From assembly GCF_900115785.1 (NCBI RefSeq), contig NZ_FOYS01000004.1, positions 356,489-420,488 on the forward strand: DNA of 64,000 nucleotides, written 5' to 3'. Shown in pieces: positions 9,124 through 17,057 of this stretch (within the stretch, counting starts at the first letter, position 1; every line of letters starts with the position of its first letter). The notes under the pieces are model-generated. The model searched no databases. It had not been told where the DNA came from and saw nothing but the letters and a program-made list of their open reading frames with translations. The position numbers were made by a program, and so were the translations under genes. The DNA is from Halogeometricum limi (lineage in GTDB: Archaea; Halobacteriota; Halobacteria; Halobacteriales; Haloferacaceae).

Positions 9124-9420
9124 ATGGAGAACACGACGACGGAACCGACGGAACCGACGGAGGCGACGAGGACGACTGGGGAGACGACGAACGGGGGCAC
9201 CTGTCGCGTCTGCGGTCGGACGTTCCCGGAGACGCGCTTGCTCGTCCTCCACCGCGGCGTCCGCCACCCGAGCGTCCTCACCGACGCGGAGCGAGAGGCG
9301 TACCGGGAGGCGTACCGAGCGGAAGAAGAAGAGATTCGGTCGTTCAGGCTCCGAGCGCTCGTCGTGCTCGTCGTCCTCTACTTCGGCTTTCTCTTCCTCT
9401 ACGCCGGGTTCGCGGGGTGA
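9124..9420 (+). CDS. C2H2 zinc finger with a C-terminal membrane anchor
   Basis: A 98-residue protein. A threonine/glutamate-rich N-terminus leads to a classical C2H2 finger with C27, C30, H43 and H48 (C-x2-C-x12-H-x4-H). A charged helix and one membrane helix at about residues 76-96 (LVVLVVLYFGFLFLYAGFAG) follow. I chose the ATG at 9124 because the upstream GTG at 9070, which overlaps the previous stop, would add 18 mostly basic residues of poor quality. The stop overlaps the next start by four bases, so it is translationally coupled to the membrane protein. Confidence 0.75.
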   Translation: MENTTTEPTEPTEATRTTGETTNGGTCRVCGRTFPETRLLVLHRGVRHPSVLTDAEREAYREAYRAEEEEIRSFRLRALVVLVVLYFGFLFLYAGFAG

Positions 9421-10877
9421 CCACCGTGCCCGACACAGACAGACTCCTCGCGCGCACGCTCTCGGCCTGCTTGGCACTCGTGGGCGTGCTTCTCCTCGCC
9501 CGCGGCGTCGACGCGAGCAACGCGGCCGTCGGCCTCGGCGACGCCTCCAGAGACCCCCTCAGCGTCCCGCGATGGCTGTACGTCGCCACCGGCGGCGCGA
9601 CCATCGGCGCGTCCGCCCTCCTCGCCAGTTTCGTCACCGACCGCCGACTCGTCCGCCGCATCCACCGCTGGTCGGTGACGACCCCCGACCGAGCGACGGC
9701 GCGTCGCGTCGGCGTCGCCGCCGGCAACGCACTCGGCCTCGGACTCCTCGCACTCGTCGTCTATCGGGGGTTCGCCGGGCCGCAGATTCCGACGGTGAAC
9801 CTCGCCGTCGTGTTCGTCTTCGCGGGGATGCGCGCCGGACTCACGATGTTCGCGTACCTCGTCGGGAACGCCTGGCCCGCGCTGAACCCGTGGCGCGCCG
9901 TCGCCCGGCGTCTCCCAAACGGGTTCGTCTCCTACCCCGTCCGAGTGGGCCGGTGGCCCGCCGTCGCCGGACTCCTCGCGCTCGTCTGGATGGAGACGAC
10001 CACCGGGATGACGAAGCGGCCCGAACTCCTCGCGAGCGTCGTGCTCGCGTACTCGGTGCTCACCGTCGTCGGTGCCGTCGTCGTCGGCGTCGGCCCGTGG
10101 TTCCGCAACGTCGACCCCGTCTCGGTGTTCTTCCGGTTCTACGGCCGCGTGGCACCGCTCTCGTGGGACGGCGGCACGCTTCGTCTCACGCTCCCGGGGA
10201 TGCGGCTCGTCGGCGACGACGATGCGAGCGAGGGCGACGCCGCGGCCGACGGTGTCGCCGCGAACGGTGCCGTGGACGGACCGTCAGACGTGGCGTTCGC
10301 CGTCCTCCTCGTCTGGGAACTCACCTACAGCGGGTTCGTCACGACCGAACGGGGAGCGACCGTCGTCCGGGCACTCGTCGACGTCGGCCTCCCGCCCCTC
10401 GCCGTCTACGGCGGCCTCTACCTCCTCGGGTTCGCGGCGTTCGTCGGCGCGTACGTCCTCGCCGCCCGGGTGTCCGCGTCGCGGTTGCAGACGCACCGCA
10501 GGGCGCGGGAACTCGCCGTCCAGTTCGCGCCTCCGCTCCTCGTCATCGCGGCGGGCTACCACCTCGCGCACTACCTCGCGTTCTTCGTCTCTCTCACCCC
10601 GTCGTTGGCCGCCGTCCTCGCCGCTCCGCTCTCGACGCCGGCGAATCCCCTCGTCCTGACGTTGCCGTCGTGGGTGAGCGCGGCCAACATCGTGTTCGTC
10701 CTCGGCGGCCATCTCTTGGCCATCTGGGTGGCGCACTCGACGGCGTACCGCCTGTTTCCGAGTCGGATGCAGGCGATTCGGAGTCAGTACCCGTTCGTCG
10801 TCGTGATGATGGGCTACACGGCGGCGAGTCTGTGGCTCATCTCGCTTCCCACGTCGCCGCCGCCGTTCCTGCCGTGA
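9417..10877 (+). CDS. Polytopic membrane protein of unknown function (fenitrothion hydrolase-like family)
   Basis: A 486-residue integral membrane protein with about 11 predicted helices and a GTG start overlapping the preceding stop. A soluble Asp/Ala-rich loop of about 40 residues (around 255-285) separates the two halves. Histidines lie inside helices of the C-terminal half (YHLAHYLAFF, GGHLLAIWVAHSTAYR), suggesting metal or heme contact. Similar archaeal and actinobacterial proteins are sometimes labelled fenitrothion hydrolase, a name with little mechanistic meaning. Its coupling to a metal-binding-type lipoprotein suggests metal transport or a membrane redox step; that is inference. Confidence 0.65.
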   Translation: MTTVPDTDRLLARTLSACLALVGVLLLARGVDASNAAVGLGDASRDPLSVPRWLYVATGGATIGASALLASFVTDRRLVRRIHRWSVTTPDRATARRVGVAAGNALGLGLLALVVYRGFAGPQIPTVNLAVVFVFAGMRAGLTMFAYLVGNAWPALNPWRAVARRLPNGFVSYPVRVGRWPAVAGLLALVWMETTTGMTKRPELLASVVLAYSVLTVVGAVVVGVGPWFRNVDPVSVFFRFYGRVAPLSWDGGTLRLTLPGMRLVGDDDASEGDAAADGVAANGAVDGPSDVAFAVLLVWELTYSGFVTTERGATVVRALVDVGLPPLAVYGGLYLLGFAAFVGAYVLAARVSASRLQTHRRARELAVQFAPPLLVIAAGYHLAHYLAFFVSLTPSLAAVLAAPLSTPANPLVLTLPSWVSAANIVFVLGGHLLAIWVAHSTAYRLFPSRMQAIRSQYPFVVVMMGYTAASLWLISLPTSPPPFLP

Positions 10878-10979
10878 CTGGGGGCGAACCGACTGTGACC
10901 GGTCGGGCGAACCGGCCATCGCCGCCGCACGCCGTTCCGCAACCGCTTTGACACCGGCCGCCGACCGAACCGAGGGAAC

Positions 10980-12287
10980 ATGCTCCTCGCCGGAACCGTC
11001 ATCGCCGACTCCCAGACCGTCATCGACGACGGGGCCGTCGTCGTCGACGCCGACCGTATCGAAGCCGTCGGCGACAGAACCGAGGTAGAAGCCGCCCATC
11101 CGGACCACGAGGTGCGCGAGTTCGACCTGCTCTTGCCGGGACTCGTCGGCGGTCACGTCCACTCCGTCCAGAGCCTCGGCCGAGGCATCGCCGACGACAC
11201 CGCCCTCCTCGATTGGCTGTTCGACCACGTCCTCCCGATGGAGGCGTCGCTGGACGCCGAGGGGATGCGCACCGCGGCCGAACTGGGCTACCTCGAACTG
11301 TTAGAGAGCGGTACGACCACCGTCGTCGACCACCTCTCCGTCGCGCACGCCGCGGAGGCGTTCGAGGCGGCGGGCGAACTCGGCATCCGCGGCCGACTCG
11401 GGAAAGTGATGATGGACCAGCGCGCGCCCGACGGCCTGCTGGAGGAGACCGAGGACGCCCTCGCCGAAACCGAACGACTCGTCCAGACGTACCACGACAG
11501 CCACGACGGCCGAATCAGGTACGCGGTGACGCCACGTTTCGCCGTCAGTTGCACCGAAGAATGTCTCCGCGGTGCCCGAGACATCGCGGACCGGTACGAC
11601 GGCGTCACCATCCACACGCACGCGAGCGAGAACCCCGACGAGATTGCGACCGTCGAAGAAGACACCGGGATGCGCAACATCGAGTGGCTCCACGAAGTCG
11701 GCTTAACCGGCGAGGACGTCGTGCTCGCACACTGCGTCCACACCTCCGAGGCCGAACGCGAACTCCTCGCGGAGACGGGCACGAACGTCACCTACTGCCC
11801 CTCCTCGAACATGAAACTCGCCTCGGGCATCGCCCCCGTCGTCGACTACCTCGAACGCGGCATCACCGTCGCTCTCGGTAACGACGGCCCGCCGTGTAAC
11901 AACACGCTCGACCCGTTCACCGAGATGAAGCAGGCGAGCCTCCTGCAGAAAGTCGCGGCGTCGGACCCGAAAACGACGCCCGCGCGAGTTGTCTTCGAGA
12001 TGGCGACGGTGAACGGCGCGCGGGCCGCCGGGTTCGAGGACGTCGGCGAACTCCGCGAGGGGTGGAAAGCCGACGTCGTCGCACTCGACACCGACCTCAC
12101 CCGAGCGACGCCCCTTCACGACGCGCTCTCGCACCTCGTCTTCGGCGCGCACGGCGACGACGTGCTGTTCACGATGGTCGACGGCGAAGTCGTGTACGAC
12201 GAGGCGTTCGGCGGCCTCCAGACGGGGGACGCCGACGAGATTCGTCGCCGCGCCCGCGAGGTGGAGTTCGACGGCAAGCCGACGTAA
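10980..12287 (+). CDS. Amidohydrolase, 5'-deoxyadenosine/S-adenosylhomocysteine deaminase type
   Basis: A 435-residue protein of the cytosine deaminase/atrazine chlorohydrolase-like amidohydrolase family. The metal ligands are visible: HVH (H59, H61), H212/H214 in IHTHASENP, H251 in LAHCVHTS and D302 in LGNDGPPCN. FVRPG is replaced by LLPGLVGGH, as in many archaeal members. The family deaminates adenosine-type compounds such as 5'-deoxyadenosine, 5'-methylthioadenosine or S-adenosylhomocysteine to the inosine forms. It is a single gene preceded by a 102-bp gap. The exact substrate is uncertain. Confidence 0.85.
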   Translation: MLLAGTVIADSQTVIDDGAVVVDADRIEAVGDRTEVEAAHPDHEVREFDLLLPGLVGGHVHSVQSLGRGIADDTALLDWLFDHVLPMEASLDAEGMRTAAELGYLELLESGTTTVVDHLSVAHAAEAFEAAGELGIRGRLGKVMMDQRAPDGLLEETEDALAETERLVQTYHDSHDGRIRYAVTPRFAVSCTEECLRGARDIADRYDGVTIHTHASENPDEIATVEEDTGMRNIEWLHEVGLTGEDVVLAHCVHTSEAERELLAETGTNVTYCPSSNMKLASGIAPVVDYLERGITVALGNDGPPCNNTLDPFTEMKQASLLQKVAASDPKTTPARVVFEMATVNGARAAGFEDVGELREGWKADVVALDTDLTRATPLHDALSHLVFGAHGDDVLFTMVDGEVVYDEAFGGLQTGDADEIRRRAREVEFDGKPT

Positions 12288-12305
12288 TCGACCGGACCGC
12301 CCCGG

Positions 12306-13454
12306 TCAGACCGTCTCGTGTCTGGCGACCCACTCGCGGCCCTCGCGCCGAACGTCCGAGACGACGCGGAACCGTATCTGTTGCTCCTGTCTCGTCACGA
12401 CCGGGAACTCGTAGTGTTCGGCGTCGTACCCCGGCGGACTCCCCGTCTCCGCTCGCTCGTCGACGAACGCGCGGTGCGCGTCGAGTCGCTCCTCGACGAC
12501 GCGGCGAGACAGGTCCGGCGCGTCGGCCGCGCGGGCGTCGAACGCCTCCACGAACGCGTCTTCGAGTTCGTAGCCGATGGAGTTACGCGCGGCGACCATC
12601 GCCGCCACCGACGTGGTTCCGGTCCCGAAGAACGGGTCCAGGACGGTGTCGCCGTAGACGGAGTACATGTTCACGAGACGGTACGGAATCGCGAACGGGA
12701 ACGCCGCCGTTCGCTCCCGGAGTTCGTCCGCCGCGTCGGCGTCCTCGCTCGTGTCGCCGTCGCTGTCGGTGCCGTCGCCGTCGTCGCTGTCGGTGCCGTC
12801 GCCGTCTACCCGGACCGCTCGGCCCCGCGCCGCCGTCTCGTCTGCGACGCGTTGCGACGCGCCGGTGACGTCCGTCCAGACGTCTGTGAACCAGGCGTTT
12901 CGCTCCTCCCAGAAGTAGGCCGACTCGTAGCGCAGAGGGTCACGAGGTTCGAAGGAACGCGAGTCGGTGCCGTTTCTGAACACGAGAACGTACTCGTGTT
13001 CGAGCGTCACGTAGGCGTTCGGCGGGAGCATCCCGCTTCCCATGAACTTCGCCGCACTGTTCGTCGGCTTGCGCCAGAGGACGTCCGGCAGCGGTTCGAA
13101 CCCGCGCTCGACGAACGCCTCCGTCACGCGGGCGTGGTTCGGGTACACCCGAAAGCTGTCGCCGACGGTTCGCGTCGCGTCGCCGACGTTGACGCAGGCG
13201 ATACCGCCCGCCACGAGGACGCGTTCGACTTCGGACCAAACGTCGTCTAACACCGCGTGCATCGCCTCGAACGCCCGTTCGCCGTCGCCGTCGGCGAGGG
13301 CCTCCTCCGCGTCGTCGTCGAGCGTCGAGAACAGGTCGTCCCACATCTCGACCATCGGATACGGCGGCGAGGTGACGACGAGGTCCACGCTGTCGTCGGC
13401 GACGTCGCTCATCTCTCGGGCGTCGCCGGTGACGACGCGGTGTCGTGACTCCAC
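12306..13454 (-). CDS. zim: Orphan DNA methyltransferase, probable N4-cytosine CTAG type (Zim-like)
   Basis: A 382-residue beta-class methyltransferase. The catalytic motif TSPPYP (residues 28-33) precedes the AdoMet-binding motif DPFFGTGTTS (about 271-280). SPPY is typical of N4-cytosine enzymes. No restriction endonuclease lies nearby, so it is an orphan. Haloarchaea widely carry an orphan CTAG N4-cytosine methyltransferase, Zim, and this protein resembles it, but I assign the name by memory and context. An aspartate-rich insert with two copies of DGDGTDSD lies between the motifs. The GTG start at 13454 is supported by a TATA box about 30 bp upstream. Confidence 0.75.
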   Translation of the reverse strand: MESRHRVVTGDAREMSDVADDSVDLVVTSPPYPMVEMWDDLFSTLDDDAEEALADGDGERAFEAMHAVLDDVWSEVERVLVAGGIACVNVGDATRTVGDSFRVYPNHARVTEAFVERGFEPLPDVLWRKPTNSAAKFMGSGMLPPNAYVTLEHEYVLVFRNGTDSRSFEPRDPLRYESAYFWEERNAWFTDVWTDVTGASQRVADETAARGRAVRVDGDGTDSDDGDGTDSDGDTSEDADAADELRERTAAFPFAIPYRLVNMYSVYGDTVLDPFFGTGTTSVAAMVAARNSIGYELEDAFVEAFDARAADAPDLSRRVVEERLDAHRAFVDERAETGSPPGYDAEHYEFPVVTRQEQQIRFRVVSDVRREGREWVARHETV

Positions 13455-13480
13455 GATGGCGAACCCACGGTTCGAAATCT

Positions 13481-13487
13481 GATATAA
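13481..13487 (-). promoter_or_regulatory. TATA box of the methyltransferase gene
   Basis: TTATATC on the minus strand, centred about 30 bp before the GTG at 13454; this fits a near-leaderless mRNA and supports the GTG start. Confidence 0.45.
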
Positions 13488-13583
13488 CCTTCCCCTGTTC
13501 GCGGCGGCGTCGTCGGGCGGCGAGGACGCTCCGGGGCGAAGCGAACAGTCGGCGGAGAGAACTCCCCGAACCGCCGCGCGGCC

Positions 13584-14006
13584 TCACTCCTCGTCGAAGT
13601 ACTCGTCGAACAGCGCGGAGACGCGGGACTCGATGTCGCCGCGAATCTCGCGGACGCGTTCTGCGTCCTTCCCGTCGGGGTCTTCGAGGGCCCAGTCGCG
13701 CACGTCCACGCCGTCGGCGTCGAGTTCGAGCGTCGAACAGCCCATCGTCGCCACGACGTCACAGGACTCCAACTCCTCGGTCGACACCTCTCGCGGCGTC
13801 CGGTCGGAGACGTCGACGCCCAGTTCCCGCATCGTCTCGACGACGCCGTCGTGGACGTGGTCTGCGGGGTGCGTCCCGCCGGTCACGATTTCGACTCGGC
13901 CGCCGAGTCCGCGGCGGTCGCGTTCTCGCTCGGCGAACGCCGTCGACATCTGACTTCGACCGGCGTTCTGCACGCAGACGAATCCGAAGCGCACTGGGTC
14001 GCTCAT
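13584..14006 (-). CDS. Low-molecular-weight phosphatase / ArsC-type arsenate reductase-like protein
   Basis: A 140-residue protein of the LMW protein-tyrosine-phosphatase/thioredoxin-coupled arsenate reductase fold. The P-loop C-x5-R is at C11-R17 (CVQNAGRS), with the acidic loop DWALEDPDG near residue 98. A further cysteine in TMGCSTLEL could serve the ArsC redox relay. I set the start at the ATG at 14006 because a TATA box (CTTATTAG at 14028-14035) sits about 26 bp upstream; a longer reading would add six residues. No other ars genes are adjacent, so arsenate reduction is possible but not shown. Confidence 0.8.
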   Translation of the reverse strand: MSDPVRFGFVCVQNAGRSQMSTAFAERERDRRGLGGRVEIVTGGTHPADHVHDGVVETMRELGVDVSDRTPREVSTEELESCDVVATMGCSTLELDADGVDVRDWALEDPDGKDAERVREIRGDIESRVSALFDEYFDEE

Positions 14007-14088
14007 ACGTGAAAGCGACCACACACCTAATAAGCAGTTACTATGTGTGCTCTGTAGCGATATAGAGAGAGAGACCGAACGGGCCGGG

Positions 14089-14280
14089 TTACGCGTCGTC
14101 TTCGTCGTCGTCCTTCATCTCTCCCAGACGGTCGACGAGCGCGTCGGTCGACACGTCGCTCTCGACGGTGACGGTTCCTTCGTGCTCGTGTTCGTGGCTC
14201 TCGACGCCCTCGGACCCGTCGTCCTCGTCGTTCGACTGTTGACGCTCCTGCTCTGACTCGTCGTAGCTTCCGAAGCCCAT
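14089..14280 (-). CDS. Small acidic protein, DUF5786-like
   Basis: A 63-residue, very acidic protein starting MGFGSYDESEQE. That start is the signature I associate with the haloarchaeal DUF5786 family. The middle is Glu/His-rich (ESHEHEHEG) and the end is DRLGEMKDDDEDDA. The ATG at 14280 is preferred to one eleven codons upstream because the conserved MGFGSYDES start is there. Function unknown. Confidence 0.7.
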   Translation of the reverse strand: MGFGSYDESEQERQQSNDEDDGSEGVESHEHEHEGTVTVESDVSTDALVDRLGEMKDDDEDDA

Positions 14281-14407
14281 GGGGGTCGTTCCCGGGTAGG
14301 AGGGAAGAAACACACGGTGTCGCCGTCGTGTGCGAGCCGTGAGCGTGAGTCGGTGTCGACCGCCCCGAGTCGTCGCCGCGGGGATTCGGCGACGGGGGCG
14401 ACCGGTG

Positions 14408-14911
14408 CTACGCTCTGCGGACGATTTCGCGAAGTTGCTCGAAGACGTCCGGGCGGTGTTCCGCGAGGAGTCGGACGTCGGCGGCGACTTCGTCTCTCAT
14501 CCGCTCTCGGAGGCGCGCGACCGTCTCGCGGTACTCGTCCGCGTCGGCGTCGCCCGCTTCGAGACGCGCCCGTTCGACGTTCGTGAGCAGTCCCCGCCGC
14601 GTCTCCGCCTCCGGGGCGAAGAACTCAGTGGGAATTCGGTCGGCGAGGTCGGCCGACGCGACGGTGTCCGTCTCCGGGTCGTGGACGACCAGACCCGCGT
14701 GAATCAGCTTCGGGAGGTGGACGTGGACGATCTCCGCTTTGACGTCCAAGCGGTCGCTGTCGCCCACGTCTCGGTCGCTGAGTCGCGAGGCGACGGCGTC
14801 CACCGTCATCGGACGGCCAGCGCCGTCGAGTTCGTAGAGGAGGGCCCGTCGGAGGTCACTAGAGAGCGCAGAGTAGACGTCGTCCCAGTCGACTAAAACG
14901 TTCTCTGGCAT
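14408..14911 (-). CDS. Winged-helix regulator-like protein (DUF7344 type)
   Basis: A 167-residue protein whose first 90 residues form a winged-helix pattern: VYSALSSDLRRALLYEL, a second helix in TVDAVASRLSDRD, and VHLPKLIHAGLVVHDPETDTV as the recognition helix and wing. This resembles the haloarchaeal DUF7344 regulatory domain. The remaining residues form a charged helical tail. It is probably a DNA-binding regulator, target unknown. A TATA-like element, TTATTTAAA, lies unusually close (about 10 bp) to the ATG, so the start or the promoter choice may be wrong. Confidence 0.65.
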   Translation of the reverse strand: MPENVLVDWDDVYSALSSDLRRALLYELDGAGRPMTVDAVASRLSDRDVGDSDRLDVKAEIVHVHLPKLIHAGLVVHDPETDTVASADLADRIPTEFFAPEAETRRGLLTNVERARLEAGDADADEYRETVARLRERMRDEVAADVRLLAEHRPDVFEQLREIVRRA

Positions 14912-15330
14912 GTTGTGTTTAAATAACCGTGTCCCGTCGCGATAAGAGATTCGGCTAGCCGTCCATCGATATCCGGTGTGGGTACCACGTCCGTCGTCCG
15001 TCTCCTCCAGAAGTCGCAGTACGACTCGCGAACAGATTAATTTCTCAGTCCGGGTCGGCCGAACGCGAAGGTGCGGTCACGTCGTCGGTGGTCTCGGGGA
15101 CGGCCCAGTCGTCGAGGGCCCGCGCGTCGTGAAACTGGCCGTCCCATATTAATAAACACATCAACCAATCTGCCATACCGGTTAGAAGGAATGGAAGTGG
15201 CCACTCGACCGTTCACCCTGTTGAACGGGTTTCGTCACGTGAGGGTAGCCGCACGTAGTGACACTGGGAGAACATTTAAATGTCGATGTACAGTCATGAA
15301 AATGTGTCATTCTCAGATACTATTCCAGGG
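14912..15330. other. 419-bp low-GC gap with a gene remnant
   Basis: This gap separates the winged-helix gene from the DUF4352 gene. It contains several AT-rich patches (around 14915, 15035, 15145-15175 and 15271-15280). A short stretch of good minus-strand coding sequence without a start is listed separately. No intact gene is seen. The shift in base composition and the remnant suggest a recombination boundary. Confidence 0.45.
15045..15146 (-). pseudogene. C-terminal remnant of an unidentified gene
   Basis: The minus strand reads WDGQFHDARALDDWAVPETT and then 13 more residues to a TGA at 15045-15047. The composition (acidic, Trp/His-containing, no Arg/Ser-rich shadow character) is that of a real haloarchaeal C-terminus. 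Upstream of the tryptophan the sequence turns AT-rich and no start or continuation is visible, so the rest of the gene appears to be lost. I do not recognise the family. Confidence 0.35.
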
Positions 15331-16206
15331 ATGAAGGGTGGATCGACCATCCGAAACGTCCTGGTCGGAATCGTGTACGTATTCCTGCTTCCACTGTTGT
15401 TCGCACTGCTTCCCGTGACGGTCGGCCTGATAGTGGGTATGAACGTCGGTGGTGCCGCGGGCAAACTTTCTGTCCTCCCGGGTGTCGGCGACGGCGGTGG
15501 TGCGATCGCGGGCGTTGCGGCAGGCGTCTACGCGGTCTTGATTCTCGGCGTCCTCGGAGCAGTCGTCCCCAGCGACGATACGGCCGAGGCACCGGAGCAG
15601 AACGTCGAAGGTGCGACTGGCGAGGCGGCGACCGCCGCTGACGGCGGTAACCAAGGCGCAACCGCCGAAGAGAGTTCGACGGCGGCACCCGAGCCGACCG
15701 TGACTGCGACACCAAAGTCAACCCCGGAGCCAACAGCCGAGCCGACACCGGAACCCACGCCAACGGCGACAACTCAGCCGGAGATGCCGATGCACGATGT
15801 CGGCGAGTCGTTCACCGTCGGCGACGGTGAGATGTCTATCGAGTACACCGTAACTGACGTGACGACAGCGGACAACGTCGGCGGCGAGTACGGCGAGGAC
15901 GCCGATGGGGAGTTCGTCATCGTGACGATGTCGATGGAGAACGTCGGCGATGAATCGCTAGACATCACGTCCCGACCGTTCACAGTTGTCGATTCGGAGG
16001 GTCGTGAATTCGAGGTAGACACTAATGCGATGGTTTACGCGGAGGACTCTATCGTCTTCGAGCAACTGAATCCTGGTCTGTCGAAAGAGGGTGTCGTGAT
16101 CTTCGACGTGAATCCCGATGGCGAATACACGATGCATATCGCCCCCGCTGGGATGTTCTCGACGGCGACAACTCACCGCGTCGCGATTAGCGGCGAGATA
16201 CAGTAG
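15331..16206 (+). CDS. Membrane protein with a DUF4352-like extracellular domain
   Basis: A 291-residue protein with two hydrophobic segments near the N-terminus (about 7-40 and 55-82). A Thr/Pro-rich linker (EPTPEPTPTATT) leads to a beta-sandwich domain of about 115 residues (GESFTVGDGEMSIEYTVTDV to the end). The domain matches the DUF4352/telokin-like pattern of secreted proteins. Upstream in-frame ATGs exist at 15280 and 15286, but the TATA-like TTTAAA at 15275-15280 overlaps the first, so I prefer 15331. GC content is clearly below that of its neighbours, and it lies beside tRNA-Val, so it is probably acquired. Confidence 0.65.
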   Translation: MKGGSTIRNVLVGIVYVFLLPLLFALLPVTVGLIVGMNVGGAAGKLSVLPGVGDGGGAIAGVAAGVYAVLILGVLGAVVPSDDTAEAPEQNVEGATGEAATAADGGNQGATAEESSTAAPEPTVTATPKSTPEPTAEPTPEPTPTATTQPEMPMHDVGESFTVGDGEMSIEYTVTDVTTADNVGGEYGEDADGEFVIVTMSMENVGDESLDITSRPFTVVDSEGREFEVDTNAMVYAEDSIVFEQLNPGLSKEGVVIFDVNPDGEYTMHIAPAGMFSTATTHRVAISGEIQ

Positions 16207-16263
16207 TCAGAAAAGAACTGACCCAGTCGTTCCGTATCTGTAAGAAGAGAGGTGGTGGACCGA

Positions 16264-16314
16264 GGCAGATTCGAACCTCACTCGCTCACTGCGTTCGCTC
16301 GCTGGTTCGAATCT
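16264..16314. repeat. tRNA T-arm-like inverted repeat between the DUF4352 gene and tRNA-Val
   Basis: AGATTCGAACC (16267-16277) pairs with GGTTCGAATCT (16304-16314). Flanking bases extend an imperfect stem outward to GTGG/CCAC pairs. The left arm GGCAGATTCGAAC (16264-16276) is identical to 16434-16446 inside tRNA-Val, its T arm. It may be a remnant of tRNA duplication at an integration site, a terminator, or both. Confidence 0.5.
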
Positions 16315-16425
16315 TCGGCTACCACACACTTCGACGGACGCTCCTCGCTCCGCTCACGGCTTCGCCGTTCGCATTCGAGGTCGAACACGACCTCGCGTCG
16401 CTCGTCGTTGCGAGGAATCAGAAAA

Positions 16426-16500
16426 TGGGTTGGGGCAGATTCGAACTGCCGACCTGCTCCGTGTGAAGGAGCCGTCATAACCTGGCTAGACCACCAACCC
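16426..16500 (-). tRNA. tRNA-Val (anticodon CAC)
   Basis: A 75-nt minus-strand cloverleaf. The 7-bp acceptor stem is GGGTTGG with CCAACCC. The D arm contains AGCCAGGTTATG. The anticodon stem GCTCC/GGAGC encloses the loop TTCACAC, giving anticodon CAC. The variable loop is AGGTC, and the T stem GGCAG/CTGCC encloses TTCGAAT. The discriminator is A. CCA is not encoded, as is usual in haloarchaea, and no intron is present. Confidence 0.95.
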
Positions 16501-16550
16501 CAGGCAAAAACTGCTACCCGCGGGTGAGACTTAACCGTTCTGCTTCGCCC

Positions 16551-16820
16551 TCACTTCGCGGCACCGCCGCGGTACCGTTCGATGCGCCCGCGGGCCTGGC
16601 GAATCGCCTTCTTGCCGCCGCGTTCGGCGCGCCGCGGAACGCCGCGCAGTTCCGTCTCCAATCGCTCACGCCCCGTCGGTGTCGGCTCTTCCTCGCGTTC
16701 TCGTCCGAGCGCCTTCCGAACGCGGCGCTCCACCGGTGCGCCTTCCTCTCGCAGTCCCGCCGCGAGGTGACCGCCCGCGCGTCGAAGGTAGTACCACGCG
16801 TCCTCGAAGTGTCGATTCAT
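16551..16820 (-). CDS. Small helical protein, DUF7553-like
   Basis: An 89-residue basic, helical protein starting MNRHFEDAWYYLRRAGGHLAAGL. That N-terminus is typical of a widespread haloarchaeal small family (DUF7553 by my recollection). The C-terminal half is rich in Arg and Glu and probably forms a long helix. The start at 16820 has a TATA box (TTTTATTTG on the minus strand, about 16841-16849) 26 bp upstream. No catalytic motif is visible and the function is unknown. Confidence 0.7.
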   Translation of the reverse strand: MNRHFEDAWYYLRRAGGHLAAGLREEGAPVERRVRKALGREREEEPTPTGRERLETELRGVPRRAERGGKKAIRQARGRIERYRGGAAK

Positions 16821-17057
16821 ATCTGTCCATATACGAGCGACAAATAAAAGAATTGTGTGTGTCAATACCATTCATGAAGATAGTTTTAGGCCAGCCAAAA
16901 TCGAAGCGTTTTTGTATTTGTTAGGCGTGCCTAAAACTGGTGAGGCGCCGGCCGTGACGGCGTCCATCGCGCGTCTGTCCCTCAGAGACCGACCGTGGGC
17001 ATCATACACAGTCGGTCCACCTACTTCGTCGCCGCGAGCGAGCGACCCGCCCAGCCG

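Noticed and set aside
16252..16335. Second tRNA gene next to tRNA-Val
   Set aside because: Only T-arm-like sequence is present; no anticodon arm or acceptor stem can be folded.
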